Shown here: positions 1-5,644 of the stretch, one piece after another
Numbering within the stretch: the first letter of the stretch is position 1
How the letters are laid out: each line of letters opens with the position of its first letter
Source of the DNA: an uncultured Eubacteriales bacterium
GTDB lineage: Bacteria; Bacillota; Clostridia; Christensenellales; CAG-314
Assembly (NCBI GenBank): GCA_900546875.1
Contig: URET01000046.1
Coordinates: forward strand, 1 to 9,325
Reading direction: 5' to 3'
Length of the DNA stretch: 9,325 nt
The notes under the pieces: generated by a model
What the model saw: only the letters and a program-made list of their open reading frames with translations
Database searches by the model: none
Told to the model about the DNA's origin: nothing
Position numbers and translations under genes: made by a program

Positions 1-167
1 CCCGAGCAGAAGGGGGTCACGGTTATTGAAATAAGACCGCGGCAGAAAACGAGCCACGGTTTTTCGGTATAAAAGCTTATCCGGAAGCGATTTGACGCGT
101 TGCCTCAAAGCAAACGGTTACCCGTCAGGGGCTCTCGAGCAGAAGGCTTAAAAACAATAAAAAACGA
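1..167. other. Left-edge stretch with no supported gene
   Basis: I see no convincing gene here. All three plus frames close within the first 72 bases. On the minus strand one frame stays open to the window edge from a possible TTG codon near position 111 (about 36 residues, rich in Arg and Lys). It has no clear Shine-Dalgarno site and matches no family I recognise, so I do not call it. An 11-base direct repeat (CGAGCAGAAGG) occurs at 3-13 and 136-146; its meaning is unknown. Confidence 0.4.
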
Positions 168-193
168 AACCATGGTCCGAAATAACCATGGTT
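168..193 (-). terminator. Intrinsic terminator of hup
   Basis: A perfect 9-bp stem (AACCATGGT at 168-176 pairing with ACCATGGTT at 185-193, 8-base loop) lies 20 bases beyond the hup stop codon. Read on the minus strand it is followed by a T-rich run (TTCGTTTTTTATTG). This is a normal rho-independent terminator layout and shows that hup ends its own transcript. Confidence 0.8.
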
Positions 194-212
194 CCTTTCC
201 TATACGAAACAA

Positions 213-488
213 TCAGCCGTTAACTTTATCCTTGAGGGTTTTGCCTGCCTTGAATGCGGGAGCTTTTGTAGCAGGAATAGTGATTCTTTCGTTGGTACGC
301 GGAACTACTCCGGTACGTTCTTTGCGCTCTTTAACTTCAAAAACGCCAAAGCCGGACAGTGACACTTTTTCGCCTGATGCGAGGGTATCGGATATTACTC
401 CGATGAAGGCATCAACAGCAGCGGAAGCTTGCTTTTGTGTAAGTTCGGCGTTTTCCGCAACGGCCTTTACAAGTTCTTGCTTATTCAT
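213..488 (-). CDS. hup: HU family histone-like DNA-binding protein
   Basis: This is the nucleoid protein HU. As a dimer it binds and bends DNA with little sequence specificity, compacts the chromosome and assists replication, recombination and transcription. The 91-residue length is typical. It starts MNKQELVKAVA, has the family core around residues 42-53 (VSLSGFGVFEVK), and ends with the conserved AFKAGKTLKDKVN. Pro63, the residue that intercalates at the arm tip in this family, is present. However, the usual RNP at the tip is replaced by V-V-P, so the arm tip is less basic than normal. The start is fixed by a GGAGG site at 496-500. The gene has its own promoter (551-579) and terminator (168-193), so it is monocistronic, as expected for an abundant protein. 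Identification is secure; which HU paralogue it is cannot be told. Confidence 0.97.
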   Translation of the reverse strand: MNKQELVKAVAENAELTQKQASAAVDAFIGVISDTLASGEKVSLSGFGVFEVKERKERTGVVPRTNERITIPATKAPAFKAGKTLKDKVNG

Positions 489-550
489 AGATTTACCTCC
501 GGATTATTAGGAAACGAGTTCTTTTGTATCAGACGGTTCCCTCTTGATTT

Positions 551-579
551 ATTTTAGCATAAAGCCTTATTTACGTCAA
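551..579 (-). promoter_or_regulatory. Vegetative promoter of hup
   Basis: On the minus strand, TTGACG (574-579) and TAAAAT (551-556) are separated by exactly 17 bases. The bases TGC before the -10 box give an extended -10. It lies about 60 bases upstream of the hup start codon. This is the best sigma-A-like promoter in the left half and fits a highly expressed HU gene. Its -35 box overlaps an inverted repeat listed separately. Confidence 0.8.
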
Positions 580-593
580 CAATTTATGTTGAC
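575..593. promoter_or_regulatory. 19-base inverted repeat over the hup -35 box (possible operator)
   Basis: GTCAACA (575-581) and TGTTGAC (587-593) form a perfect 7-base inverted repeat around a 5-base AT spacer. One half-site contains the -35 box of the hup promoter. The position suits a dimeric repressor site. No matching regulator is visible in the window, so the role is inferred from geometry only. The mirror half-site also yields a TTGACA on the plus strand, but no good -10 follows it. Confidence 0.4.
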
Positions 594-597
594 ATTT

Positions 598-625
598 TCA
601 TTTTGTCTTAAATTGAACAAAATGA
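598..625. repeat. AT-rich inverted repeat between cyuA and hup
   Basis: TCATTTTGT (598-606) pairs with ACAAAATGA (617-625) around a 10-base loop, just beyond the cyuA stop codon. The stem is almost all A:T and no T-run follows it on either strand, so it is at best a weak transcript end for cyuA or a processing site. Confidence 0.35.
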
Positions 626-642
626 TACTGAGGAGAAAAAAG

Positions 643-1914
643 TCAGCTGTTTTCAAGCATAATATCGAGAATTTCGCGGTCGGTGGTTTTCATTCCCTTG
701 GAAGCCATCCGGCCGACGTTGCGTATGGTAGCATCGACGTCGTCCCACACAAGGCCGCATTTACCCGGATATCTTTTGCCGTCGAGGGCGAGGTAGAGAG
801 CAAGACGGGCGGCGTCCAGTCCGCAGGATATTTTTACTGCACAGCTTGCTTTTGCTCCGTCGCATACCACGCCTATATCGGATGCAAGGGTATTTATGGC
901 GGTATTTTTGATCACTTCTCTGGGGGCGTCCATGAGGTAGGCCACGCCGCACATCCCGCCGCATGTGGCGGAGACGGCTCCGCAGAAAGCGGAAAGTCTG
1001 CCTATGAAGGTTTTTTGATAGATCGTAATGAAATTCGATATCAGGAGGGCTCTGTAAAGACGTTCTTCGCAGATGTTGTTTTCGCGGGCGAACACGACTA
1101 CCGGTACGCTTGCCGATATTCCTTGGTTACCGGAGCCGCTGTTGGTCACCACGGGAAGCGTACATCCGCACATCCTTGCTTCGCTTGCAGCTGCGGTAAG
1201 TGCTCTCATACGGGTAAAAACGTTATCGTCATAGTGCGCGATGACGCTTTTCCCTATTCCGAGACCGTATTTTCCTTCCATTCCTTCGTGAGCGATAGCC
1301 ATGTTGCACTCTATTTGTTCGTGAAGAACGGGAATAAAATCACCGAGCATGGTTTGTTCGGCAAAATCGCATATTTTGTCGAAGGTAAGGAAATCTCTGC
1401 TTGTCATTGTGCCGTAGTACTTGTCTTTTTCCGCCTGTTTGGAAAAAATACATTCTCCGTTTCGCGTTACGGAGACTACGTTGTCGTGCAGATCGCAAAG
1501 TTCCACCCGTACTATATCGTTTCCGGAGTATTCTTCAACTATTATATGGAGAGATTTTTCCGTAGACAGATGTTCGACGCGGCAGAAGTTTGTTTTTTCG
1601 AGTTTACTGGCGAGTTCTGAAGCTTCGGAAGTTACATTTGTAAGTACTCTTAAGCCGAGAGAAGTATCTCCTCCGGCAGCTCCGAGTATAGCGCAGGCTT
1701 TTATTCCGGTCAGTCCGCCCGAGTTGGGAACAACTACAGATTTTACGTTTTTGATTATGTTCCCACTGGCGTATACGACCATTTTGTCCGGGAAAGCTCC
1801 AAGATGTTCACGGGCTCTTGCGGAAGCGAAAGCAATGGCGATAGGTTCGGTACATCCCTGTGCCGGGACAAGTTCTTCTTTCAGAATGGAAAGGAAATCC
1901 TTATAATGGTCCAT
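643..1914 (-). CDS. cyuA: L-cysteine desulfidase, CyuA/YhaM (UPF0597) family
   Basis: Members of this family are cytoplasmic Fe-S enzymes that split L-cysteine into pyruvate, ammonia and hydrogen sulfide. They are related to the alpha domain of iron-sulfur L-serine dehydratase. Visible family marks are the N-terminal VPAQGCTEP motif with Cys21, a SGN-x-KN segment at 50-56, NSGSGNQGI at 258-266, and the C-terminal cysteine cluster (Cys311, Cys318, Cys322) followed by VCDGAKASC (Cys351, Cys358). In the archaeal relative a cysteine in the N-terminal motif and C-terminal cysteines hold the 4Fe-4S cluster, and equivalents are present here. The 423-residue length is close to the family norm. GGAGG at 1920-1924 fixes the ATG start. 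It lies 65 bases downstream of the YhhN-type gene with no clear promoter between, so the two may share a transcript. The CyuR regulator and CyuP transporter known from enterobacteria are absent here. The substrate could instead be serine or another amino acid. Confidence 0.9.
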   Translation of the reverse strand: MDHYKDFLSILKEELVPAQGCTEPIAIAFASARAREHLGAFPDKMVVYASGNIIKNVKSVVVPNSGGLTGIKACAILGAAGGDTSLGLRVLTNVTSEASELASKLEKTNFCRVEHLSTEKSLHIIVEEYSGNDIVRVELCDLHDNVVSVTRNGECIFSKQAEKDKYYGTMTSRDFLTFDKICDFAEQTMLGDFIPVLHEQIECNMAIAHEGMEGKYGLGIGKSVIAHYDDNVFTRMRALTAAASEARMCGCTLPVVTNSGSGNQGISASVPVVVFARENNICEERLYRALLISNFITIYQKTFIGRLSAFCGAVSATCGGMCGVAYLMDAPREVIKNTAINTLASDIGVVCDGAKASCAVKISCGLDAARLALYLALDGKRYPGKCGLVWDDVDATIRNVGRMASKGMKTTDREILDIMLENS

Positions 1915-1979
1915 TTTATCCTCCGATAAAGTTTTTTCCTGTGCGGATACAGTAAGTGCCGACGGATGCGCTTAAGGTC

Positions 1980-2654
1980 TCAGAAATACAGAGAGAGCGA
2001 TATCATGAGCATTCCGCCGAAATACAGCAAAGAATTGAGTACGGTAAATATTCTCCTTTTGAAAAGATAAGAATATACTCCGAGAAATACGTCGGAAATG
2101 AAAAACATTATACCTCCCGAGCCGAGCATTACGGCGGCAGTACCGGGATTGTTCAGCGAGAAGAGGTAATATATCGCCGCACCGAAAAGCACAGACATGG
2201 TCACCATATAGCTTTTTATAAAGGGTTTGCTGATCCCGAGGTCGGCTTTGGAGAATTTGAGCATCAGCCAGAATAAGACAGTGAAAAGCACTGTAAGCAC
2301 GGGCGCGAGGATGAGAGCGAAGGAAGGCCTGCCCAGATAAATGAATACCGCTGTGAGCAGCAGCTGACACACAGTGAAGCAAACTACTCCGATATTGAAT
2401 TTAACCGCGTTTTTTCCCATATAGCGAAGGAAAAAGTCGCCTGCCCAAGCAAAGCAAAGACTTATAAAAACAAGCAATACAGGAAGTGAAAATTCCCTTG
2501 TAAAGAGTGCGTGCGCCGCAAGACCCGTAAAAATCGTCGACATAGACATTTTGACGACAGAATACGCCAAGAATGACGAGTGCTTTTTATACACCGTGTA
2601 ATATCCGAGCAAAAAAATGTATATCAATATGAACGCATATACGAAAACAGGCAT
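1980..2654 (-). CDS. YhhN/TMEM86 family integral membrane protein
   Basis: A strongly hydrophobic 224-residue protein with about eight likely membrane segments (near residues 3-21, 28-50, 56-72, 84-107, 112-132, 145-165, 172-195 and 202-223). It matches the YhhN/TMEM86 pattern: a lysine at the start of the second helix (VVK, Lys35), an acidic AGDFFL motif (Asp73), and a second ISDVFLG motif (Asp188). Some eukaryotic members are lysoplasmalogenases, which hydrolyse the vinyl-ether bond of lysoplasmalogens. Many anaerobic clostridia make plasmalogens, so this activity is plausible but not shown. The start has a GAGG site seven bases upstream. A promoter candidate lies far upstream at 2931-2959, leaving a leader of roughly 270 bases. 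cyuA follows after 65 bases and may be co-transcribed. Family assignment is good; the enzymatic role is uncertain. Confidence 0.82.
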   Translation of the reverse strand: MPVFVYAFILIYIFLLGYYTVYKKHSSFLAYSVVKMSMSTIFTGLAAHALFTREFSLPVLLVFISLCFAWAGDFFLRYMGKNAVKFNIGVVCFTVCQLLLTAVFIYLGRPSFALILAPVLTVLFTVLFWLMLKFSKADLGISKPFIKSYMVTMSVLFGAAIYYLFSLNNPGTAAVMLGSGGIMFFISDVFLGVYSYLFKRRIFTVLNSLLYFGGMLMISLSLYF

Positions 2655-2930
2655 AGAATAACCTCATGTACGAAAAAATATCGTGCTGTCTGATCGGATT
2701 GCATATTTCCGCCTGTGAAATAGCAGACGGCTCTCGCGGCATCGGGTGATCGTGCGATCCGAGGCGTATTTTCCGATGAGCATACTGCAACTTCCGCGGC
2801 ATGCAAAACAAACCTTTTATTTAAAATAACCGGAACGAACGCTTTTTCCGCAAAGCAAAAGACCTTTTAACAAAAAAACGAAAATCTGTCATACTTTGTT
2901 TTGTCCATGCGGAACGCATTCCCGTCTTTT
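2655..2930 (-). other. Long untranslated leader of the YhhN-type gene
   Basis: No gene is supported between the YhhN-type start codon and the promoter at 2931-2959. Short open frames on the minus strand lack Shine-Dalgarno sites and family resemblance. Small inverted repeats are present, such as ATGCG/CGCAT around 2908-2920 and GATCG/CGATC around 2747-2758. I recognise no riboswitch, T-box or attenuator. At about 270 bases the leader is long enough to hold a regulatory RNA, but nothing proves it. Confidence 0.35.
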
Positions 2931-2959
2931 ATTTTAACACATTTTTTTCTCCGCGACAA
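2931..2959 (-). promoter_or_regulatory. Probable promoter of the YhhN-type gene and cyuA
   Basis: On the minus strand, TTGTCG (2954-2959) and TAAAAT (2931-2936) are spaced by 17 bases. The -10 hexamer and spacer length are the same as those of the hup promoter. It sits downstream of the mobB terminator and upstream of the YhhN-type gene, as an independent promoter should. Confidence 0.55.
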
Positions 2960-3076
2960 TAGTTTTGACGAAAAAAAGCTCCCTTTCTTCAACATTAATT
3001 CGTACATAATTAATCCCCGGTTTTGTCGCCTGTATATCCGGTCGCTTTTTTAGGTATTGATTCCGTAAATAATAAA

Positions 3077-3103
3077 AACGTAAAGCGTTACGAGCTTTAC
3101 GTT
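3077..3103 (-). terminator. Intrinsic terminator of the mobB-like gene
   Basis: A perfect 10-bp stem (AACGTAAAGC at 3077-3086 with GCTTTACGTT at 3094-3103, 7-base loop) lies 25 bases past the mobB stop. Minus-strand transcripts then read TTTATT; plus-strand transcripts read GTTTTTATC. It can therefore work in both directions, but its placement fits mobB. Confidence 0.85.
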
Positions 3104-3127
3104 GTTTTTATCGGTTTAAGCAGCGAT

Positions 3128-3838
3128 CTATTTTGCGCTGTCTTGATCGGGATTTTTGCGTGACGGTATTTTTTTCGGCATACGTCTGCTTGAATCGGCA
3201 GAAGCAGCCTTTACTGCCTGAGCTTTTTTGATATTCTCTTTTTCGATGATCGCGGCTCTGCGTTCGGAGAGAGTTTTGCGACGGGGCTGAGGAGGAAGTT
3301 CTTTATCCACTCTGTCTTTCAGCGAAGGATCGTCGAGGTTGCATTCTCCGACTTTCTCGAGTATCAGCTCCACCAGCTTTTTATACGACAGAATCCCGTT
3401 GAAAACAGGGATCCCTTTGTATTCGCTGACGGTGAGATCATTGGCTATCACGCCTGAAATGGCTATGGTATCGGAGTCGAGGAAAGAATCTACTTCTTCC
3501 CATGTGCGGGCAGTGATGATTTTGGGGAGGTGAGCATTGTTGAAGCCCTCCAGTACACAAAAATCATAATTCATCAGCTGCTTCAGGATCTCATTAAGCC
3601 CCATACGACGCTGAACAAGCAGACTCGTTTCATTAAGACCGCGCGCTACCACTGTTTTACTTCCGGCGATCCTGTGCCTCATGGTATTTTTCCCGAGCTT
3701 GTCTATAGTGAAGTCGAGATCGGTAAAATCTTTGCCTGTGGCGATCTTAAATCCACGGGAAGTCATGTCTCTTACTATATACTCAAGAGTAGTGGTTTTT
3801 CCGCTGTTATCATTACCGCAAATTCTGAAAACTTTCAT
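3128..3838 (-). CDS. MobB-like P-loop GTP-binding protein with a basic C-terminal tail
   Basis: The first 160 or so residues resemble MobB, the GTP-binding accessory protein of molybdopterin-guanine dinucleotide synthesis. Visible marks are a Walker A loop GNDNSGKTT (residues 8-16), the segment IDKLGKNTMRHRIAGS (45-60) matching the MobB DxxGKDSxRxxxAGA pattern, and LEGFNNAHLPKI (96-107) matching the EGF-x-PKI motif. MobB proteins are usually 150-175 residues. Here a tail of about 60 residues (177-236) follows, rich in Lys, Arg, Ala and Pro and probably disordered. No other molybdenum cofactor gene is in the window. The ATG at 3838 begins the typical MKVFRICG strand. The AGAGGT site is 15 bases upstream, but a GGTG seven bases upstream may serve. 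It has its own promoter (3879-3907) and terminator. The fold is likely; a role in molybdenum cofactor chemistry is less certain. Confidence 0.75.
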   Translation of the reverse strand: MKVFRICGNDNSGKTTTLEYIVRDMTSRGFKIATGKDFTDLDFTIDKLGKNTMRHRIAGSKTVVARGLNETSLLVQRRMGLNEILKQLMNYDFCVLEGFNNAHLPKIITARTWEEVDSFLDSDTIAISGVIANDLTVSEYKGIPVFNGILSYKKLVELILEKVGECNLDDPSLKDRVDKELPPQPRRKTLSERRAAIIEKENIKKAQAVKAASADSSRRMPKKIPSRKNPDQDSAK

Positions 3839-3878
3839 ATTTTTTCACCATTTACCTCTTCCTAACTCCCTCGTTATC

Positions 3879-3907
3879 AGTATACCACATTAGTTCTGTT
3901 AAATCAA
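3879..3907 (-). promoter_or_regulatory. Promoter of the mobB-like gene
   Basis: On the minus strand, TTGATT (3902-3907) and TATACT (3879-3884) have a 17-base spacer, with TGG before the -10 box (extended -10). Transcription would begin about 30 bases before the start codon. Confidence 0.7.
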
Positions 3908-3956
3908 GCATTTTTCAATAATTTAAAACAATTTCCACATTACAATACCACTTCTT

Positions 3957-3989
3957 TATTAATTATGCGATCAAAAGTAGAAATTAATA
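3957..3989. repeat. AT-rich inverted repeat in the mobB-thpR divergent region
   Basis: TATTAATT (3957-3964) and AATTAATA (3982-3989) are perfect inverted copies separated by 17 bases, midway between the two divergent promoters. It could be a regulator site, but such AT-only matches arise easily by chance. Confidence 0.25.
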
Positions 3990-4026
3990 CGTTTAATCTG
4001 CATTGTTGAATTCCAGTGTGCTCAGC

Positions 4027-4056
4027 TTGACATTATTGTGAAAAATATGCTATCAT
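4027..4056 (+). promoter_or_regulatory. Promoter of thpR
   Basis: A consensus TTGACA (4027-4032), an 18-base spacer and TATCAT (4051-4056), preceded by TGC (extended -10). It lies about 30 bases before the thpR start codon and is divergent from the mobB promoter. Confidence 0.75.
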
Positions 4057-4072
4057 TATTCCGTCTGTGATC

Positions 4073-4080
4073 GGGAGGTG
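4073..4080 (+). promoter_or_regulatory. Ribosome binding site fixing the thpR start at GTG 4085
   Basis: GGGAGGTG ends four bases before the GTG at 4085, with GGAGG six bases away. The in-frame GTG at 4067 would place this site inside the coding sequence, and ATG 4083 is followed at once by a stop codon in its own frame. Initiation at GTG 4085 is therefore the best reading. Confidence 0.75.
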
Positions 4081-4084
4081 CGAT

Positions 4085-4639
4085 GTGAGAACTTTTATTG
4101 CTTTGGAACTGAATGAGGAAACCAAATCATATATAAAAAAAATATCCGGAGCTTTGGAAAAATATGTAAACGGAAATTATATTTCGGATATAAATGTGCA
4201 TATGACCATGAACTTCCTCGGTGAACTGCAACTCGACAGGATAAAAGAAATACGCGAGATCATGGATCATGCACAGGAAAAATGCGGCGTTTGCGATATA
4301 TCGCTTCAAAAACTGATAGTCATGCAAAGAGGCGAACTGATCGCAGTCACGGCCAAGCTCAACGAGAGCGTCAGAAATCTTTATACAGTGCTTACCGGAC
4401 AGCTGTCAGCCCGCGGTTTCGTGACCGAGGATCGTGCCTTCAAACCCCATGTGACGTTGGTGAGAAAGGCGGTGTATGAGATGCCGTTCAGAGAGATAGT
4501 AAAGTGCGTGCCGGTATATAACCGTCCTCAGCGTACCGGAAAGCTTACGCTGTTTTTAAGCGAAATGAGGGAAAAGGTGCGTGTTTACGACGAACTTTAT
4601 TCCGTGACGCTTCAGGATACGACAGATAAAACTGTCTGA
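4085..4639 (+). CDS. thpR: RNA 2',3'-cyclic phosphodiesterase (LigT/ThpR, 2H family)
   Basis: This is a member of the 2H phosphoesterase superfamily. Bacterial members hydrolyse RNA 2',3'-cyclic phosphate ends to 2'-phosphate ends and can reversibly join tRNA halves by 2'-5' linkage. The two signature motifs are visible: HMTMNFLGEL with His39 and Thr41, and HVTLVRK with His122 and Thr124. The N-terminus (RTFIALEL) is the usual first strand. From GTG 4085 the product has 184 residues, the family norm. A longer reading from GTG 4067 would consume the Shine-Dalgarno site. The gene has its own promoter (4027-4056). No terminator lies close behind it; the first clear one is at 5067-5095, so its message may carry the 100-base repeat array in a 430-base 3' untranslated region. 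The physiological substrate is not known from sequence. Confidence 0.92.
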   Translation: MRTFIALELNEETKSYIKKISGALEKYVNGNYISDINVHMTMNFLGELQLDRIKEIREIMDHAQEKCGVCDISLQKLIVMQRGELIAVTAKLNESVRNLYTVLTGQLSARGFVTEDRAFKPHVTLVRKAVYEMPFREIVKCVPVYNRPQRTGKLTLFLSEMREKVRVYDELYSVTLQDTTDKTV

Positions 4640-5066
4640 ATTTCCGGCACCGTCTTCATTCCTTCGGTTTACTGGGCGTTTATTTGCACAGGCGTTACCG
4701 ATATCAATGCCGGAGTTTATGCCGGAACGAAAAAAGTTCGGCGCAGAAAACGGCTCGTCCGGCGCTTTTGAAGAAATAAAAATACAGCGCATGTCAGAAA
4801 GCATTATATCCGGCGCTTATGCCGGGACGAAAAAAGTTCGGCGCAGAAAACGGCGCATTCGGCGCTTTTGCGAAAATGTAAATACAGCACAGGACAGAAA
4901 GCATTTCATCCGGAGCTTCTGCCGGAACGAAAAAAGTTCGGCGCAGAAAACGGCTCGTCCGATGCTTTTGAAGAAATAAAAATACAGCGTGTGTCAGAAA
5001 GCATTTCATCCGGAGCTTATGCCGGAACGAAAAACATATAAAACAGCGATATGGCTGAAGAAGTAT
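4640..5066. other. Gene-free stretch after thpR holding the 100-base repeats
   Basis: Between the thpR stop and the terminator at 5067 I find no supported gene. A 90-codon open frame exists on the plus strand (4707-4979) but runs through the repeats in a changing frame, so it is judged accidental. The main content is the tandem repeat at 4711-5034. The 70 bases before it show no clear promoter, which favours read-through from thpR over an independent RNA gene, though a non-consensus promoter cannot be excluded. Confidence 0.6.
4711..5034. repeat. Tandem repeat, exact 100-base period, 3.2 units
   Basis: Units occupy 4711-4810, 4811-4910 and 4911-5010, plus a partial fourth at 5011-5034. Counted by eye, units 1 and 3 differ at 8 of 100 positions and units 1 and 2 at 16, with no insertion or deletion. 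A 28-base block (unit positions 17-44, running from ACGAAAAAAG to GAAAACGGC) is identical in all three full units. Each unit opens with CCGG...CCGG arms around GCTTAT-like loops; unit 2 extends these to a 5-bp CCGGC/GCCGG stem. A period of 100 is not a multiple of three, so successive units would be read in different frames and the array cannot encode a protein repeat. It lies between thpR and an intrinsic terminator. Function unknown. Confidence 0.95.
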
Positions 5067-5095
5067 AAAGGCTCCGAAACGGAGCCTTTTATTTA
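5067..5095 (+). terminator. Strong intrinsic terminator after thpR and the repeat array
   Basis: A perfect 10-bp stem (AAAGGCTCCG at 5067-5076 with CGGAGCCTTT at 5080-5089, loop AAA) is followed by TATTTA on the plus strand. The minus-strand reading gives the same stem followed by ATACTTC, so it may also stop convergent spoVG transcripts, although less well. Confidence 0.88.
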
Positions 5096-5202
5096 TCGAT
5101 TTTCAGCACACGATACTTCAGCGGTTTCTGAGCATGGTATACTGCTTTGAAGTCGTAAGGAAAAAATCAGCTGTTATTTACGGTGAGGGTCGAGGATTAG
5201 TT

Positions 5203-5475
5203 TTACACTGCGCCGGTTTTTTTGTATTCGGAAAGGATTTCCTGTTGTATGTAATTACGTGTTTCTGTGTTGATGGGGTGAACGATATCTCTGTAATCTC
5301 CCTGTTTGGTTTTTCTGCTGGGCATTGCGATGAATGCCGAATCATCTCCCTCGATGATTTTGATGTCGTGAATGACGAAGCACTCGTCGATTGTTATAGA
5401 CGCAACAGCTTTGAATTTCGAGCTGTTGTCCGAAGCCGATTCAACGCTTCTGATTCTGATGTCTGTGATTTTCAT
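5203..5475 (-). CDS. spoVG: SpoVG family RNA-binding regulator
   Basis: SpoVG is a small site-specific nucleic-acid-binding protein. In Bacillus it affects asymmetric septation and sporulation; in staphylococci and listeria it controls capsule, virulence and metabolism genes. The 90-residue protein aligns over its whole length: it starts MKITDIRIR, has AVASITIDECFVIHDIKII (residues 28-46), the near-invariant FIAMPSRK (52-59), and the RDIVHPIN block (66-73), ending in the usual charged helix. The start is set by AGGAG seven bases upstream. It is monocistronic with a vegetative-type promoter at 5518-5546. I do not see the sigma-H promoter known for B. subtilis spoVG. No terminator is close to its stop; the stem at 5067-5089 may serve both convergent genes. 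Presence of SpoVG alone does not prove the organism sporulates. Confidence 0.97.
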   Translation of the reverse strand: MKITDIRIRSVESASDNSSKFKAVASITIDECFVIHDIKIIEGDDSAFIAMPSRKTKQGDYRDIVHPINTETRNYIQQEILSEYKKTGAV

Positions 5476-5517
5476 TTGTTAACTCCTTGCTTAATTTCAA
5501 CACGTTAAGTTATTAAT

Positions 5518-5546
5518 ATTATAAAGCATTGCAAGAAAAAACACAA
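5518..5546 (-). promoter_or_regulatory. Promoter of spoVG
   Basis: On the minus strand, TTGTGT (5541-5546) and a perfect TATAAT (5518-5523) are spaced by 17 bases, about 35 bases before the Shine-Dalgarno site. This is a sigma-A-type promoter. Confidence 0.7.
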
Positions 5547-5644
5547 GCGTTTTAAACATATTAAATGACATTTTTTTTTAAAAGTTATTAAGCGGGGGGA
5601 AAAGTGAATAAAATGATTATATTGATGATCTGACCGGAGGTAAT

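Noticed and set aside
1..116. Start of a minus-strand gene running off the left edge from a TTG codon
   Set aside because: The frame is open but short, lacks a clear Shine-Dalgarno site, and the predicted residues match nothing I recognise.
544..1620. A 358-codon plus-strand open frame opposite cyuA
   Set aside because: It lies antisense to a well-supported desulfidase gene and has no ribosome binding site or family resemblance. It is a shadow of the minus-strand codon pattern.
4707..4979. A 90-codon plus-strand open frame across the repeat array
   Set aside because: The 100-base period shifts the frame in each unit, so the protein would not be repetitive although the DNA is. It has no Shine-Dalgarno site and no recognisable family.
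4711..5034. CRISPR array
   Set aside because: The whole 100-base period is similar between units; there are no short identical repeats separated by unrelated spacers and no cas gene.
5134..5508. A plus-strand open frame opposite spoVG, with a TATACT box near 5138
   Set aside because: It is antisense to spoVG, its -35 region is poor (ACTTCA) and the product resembles no family.
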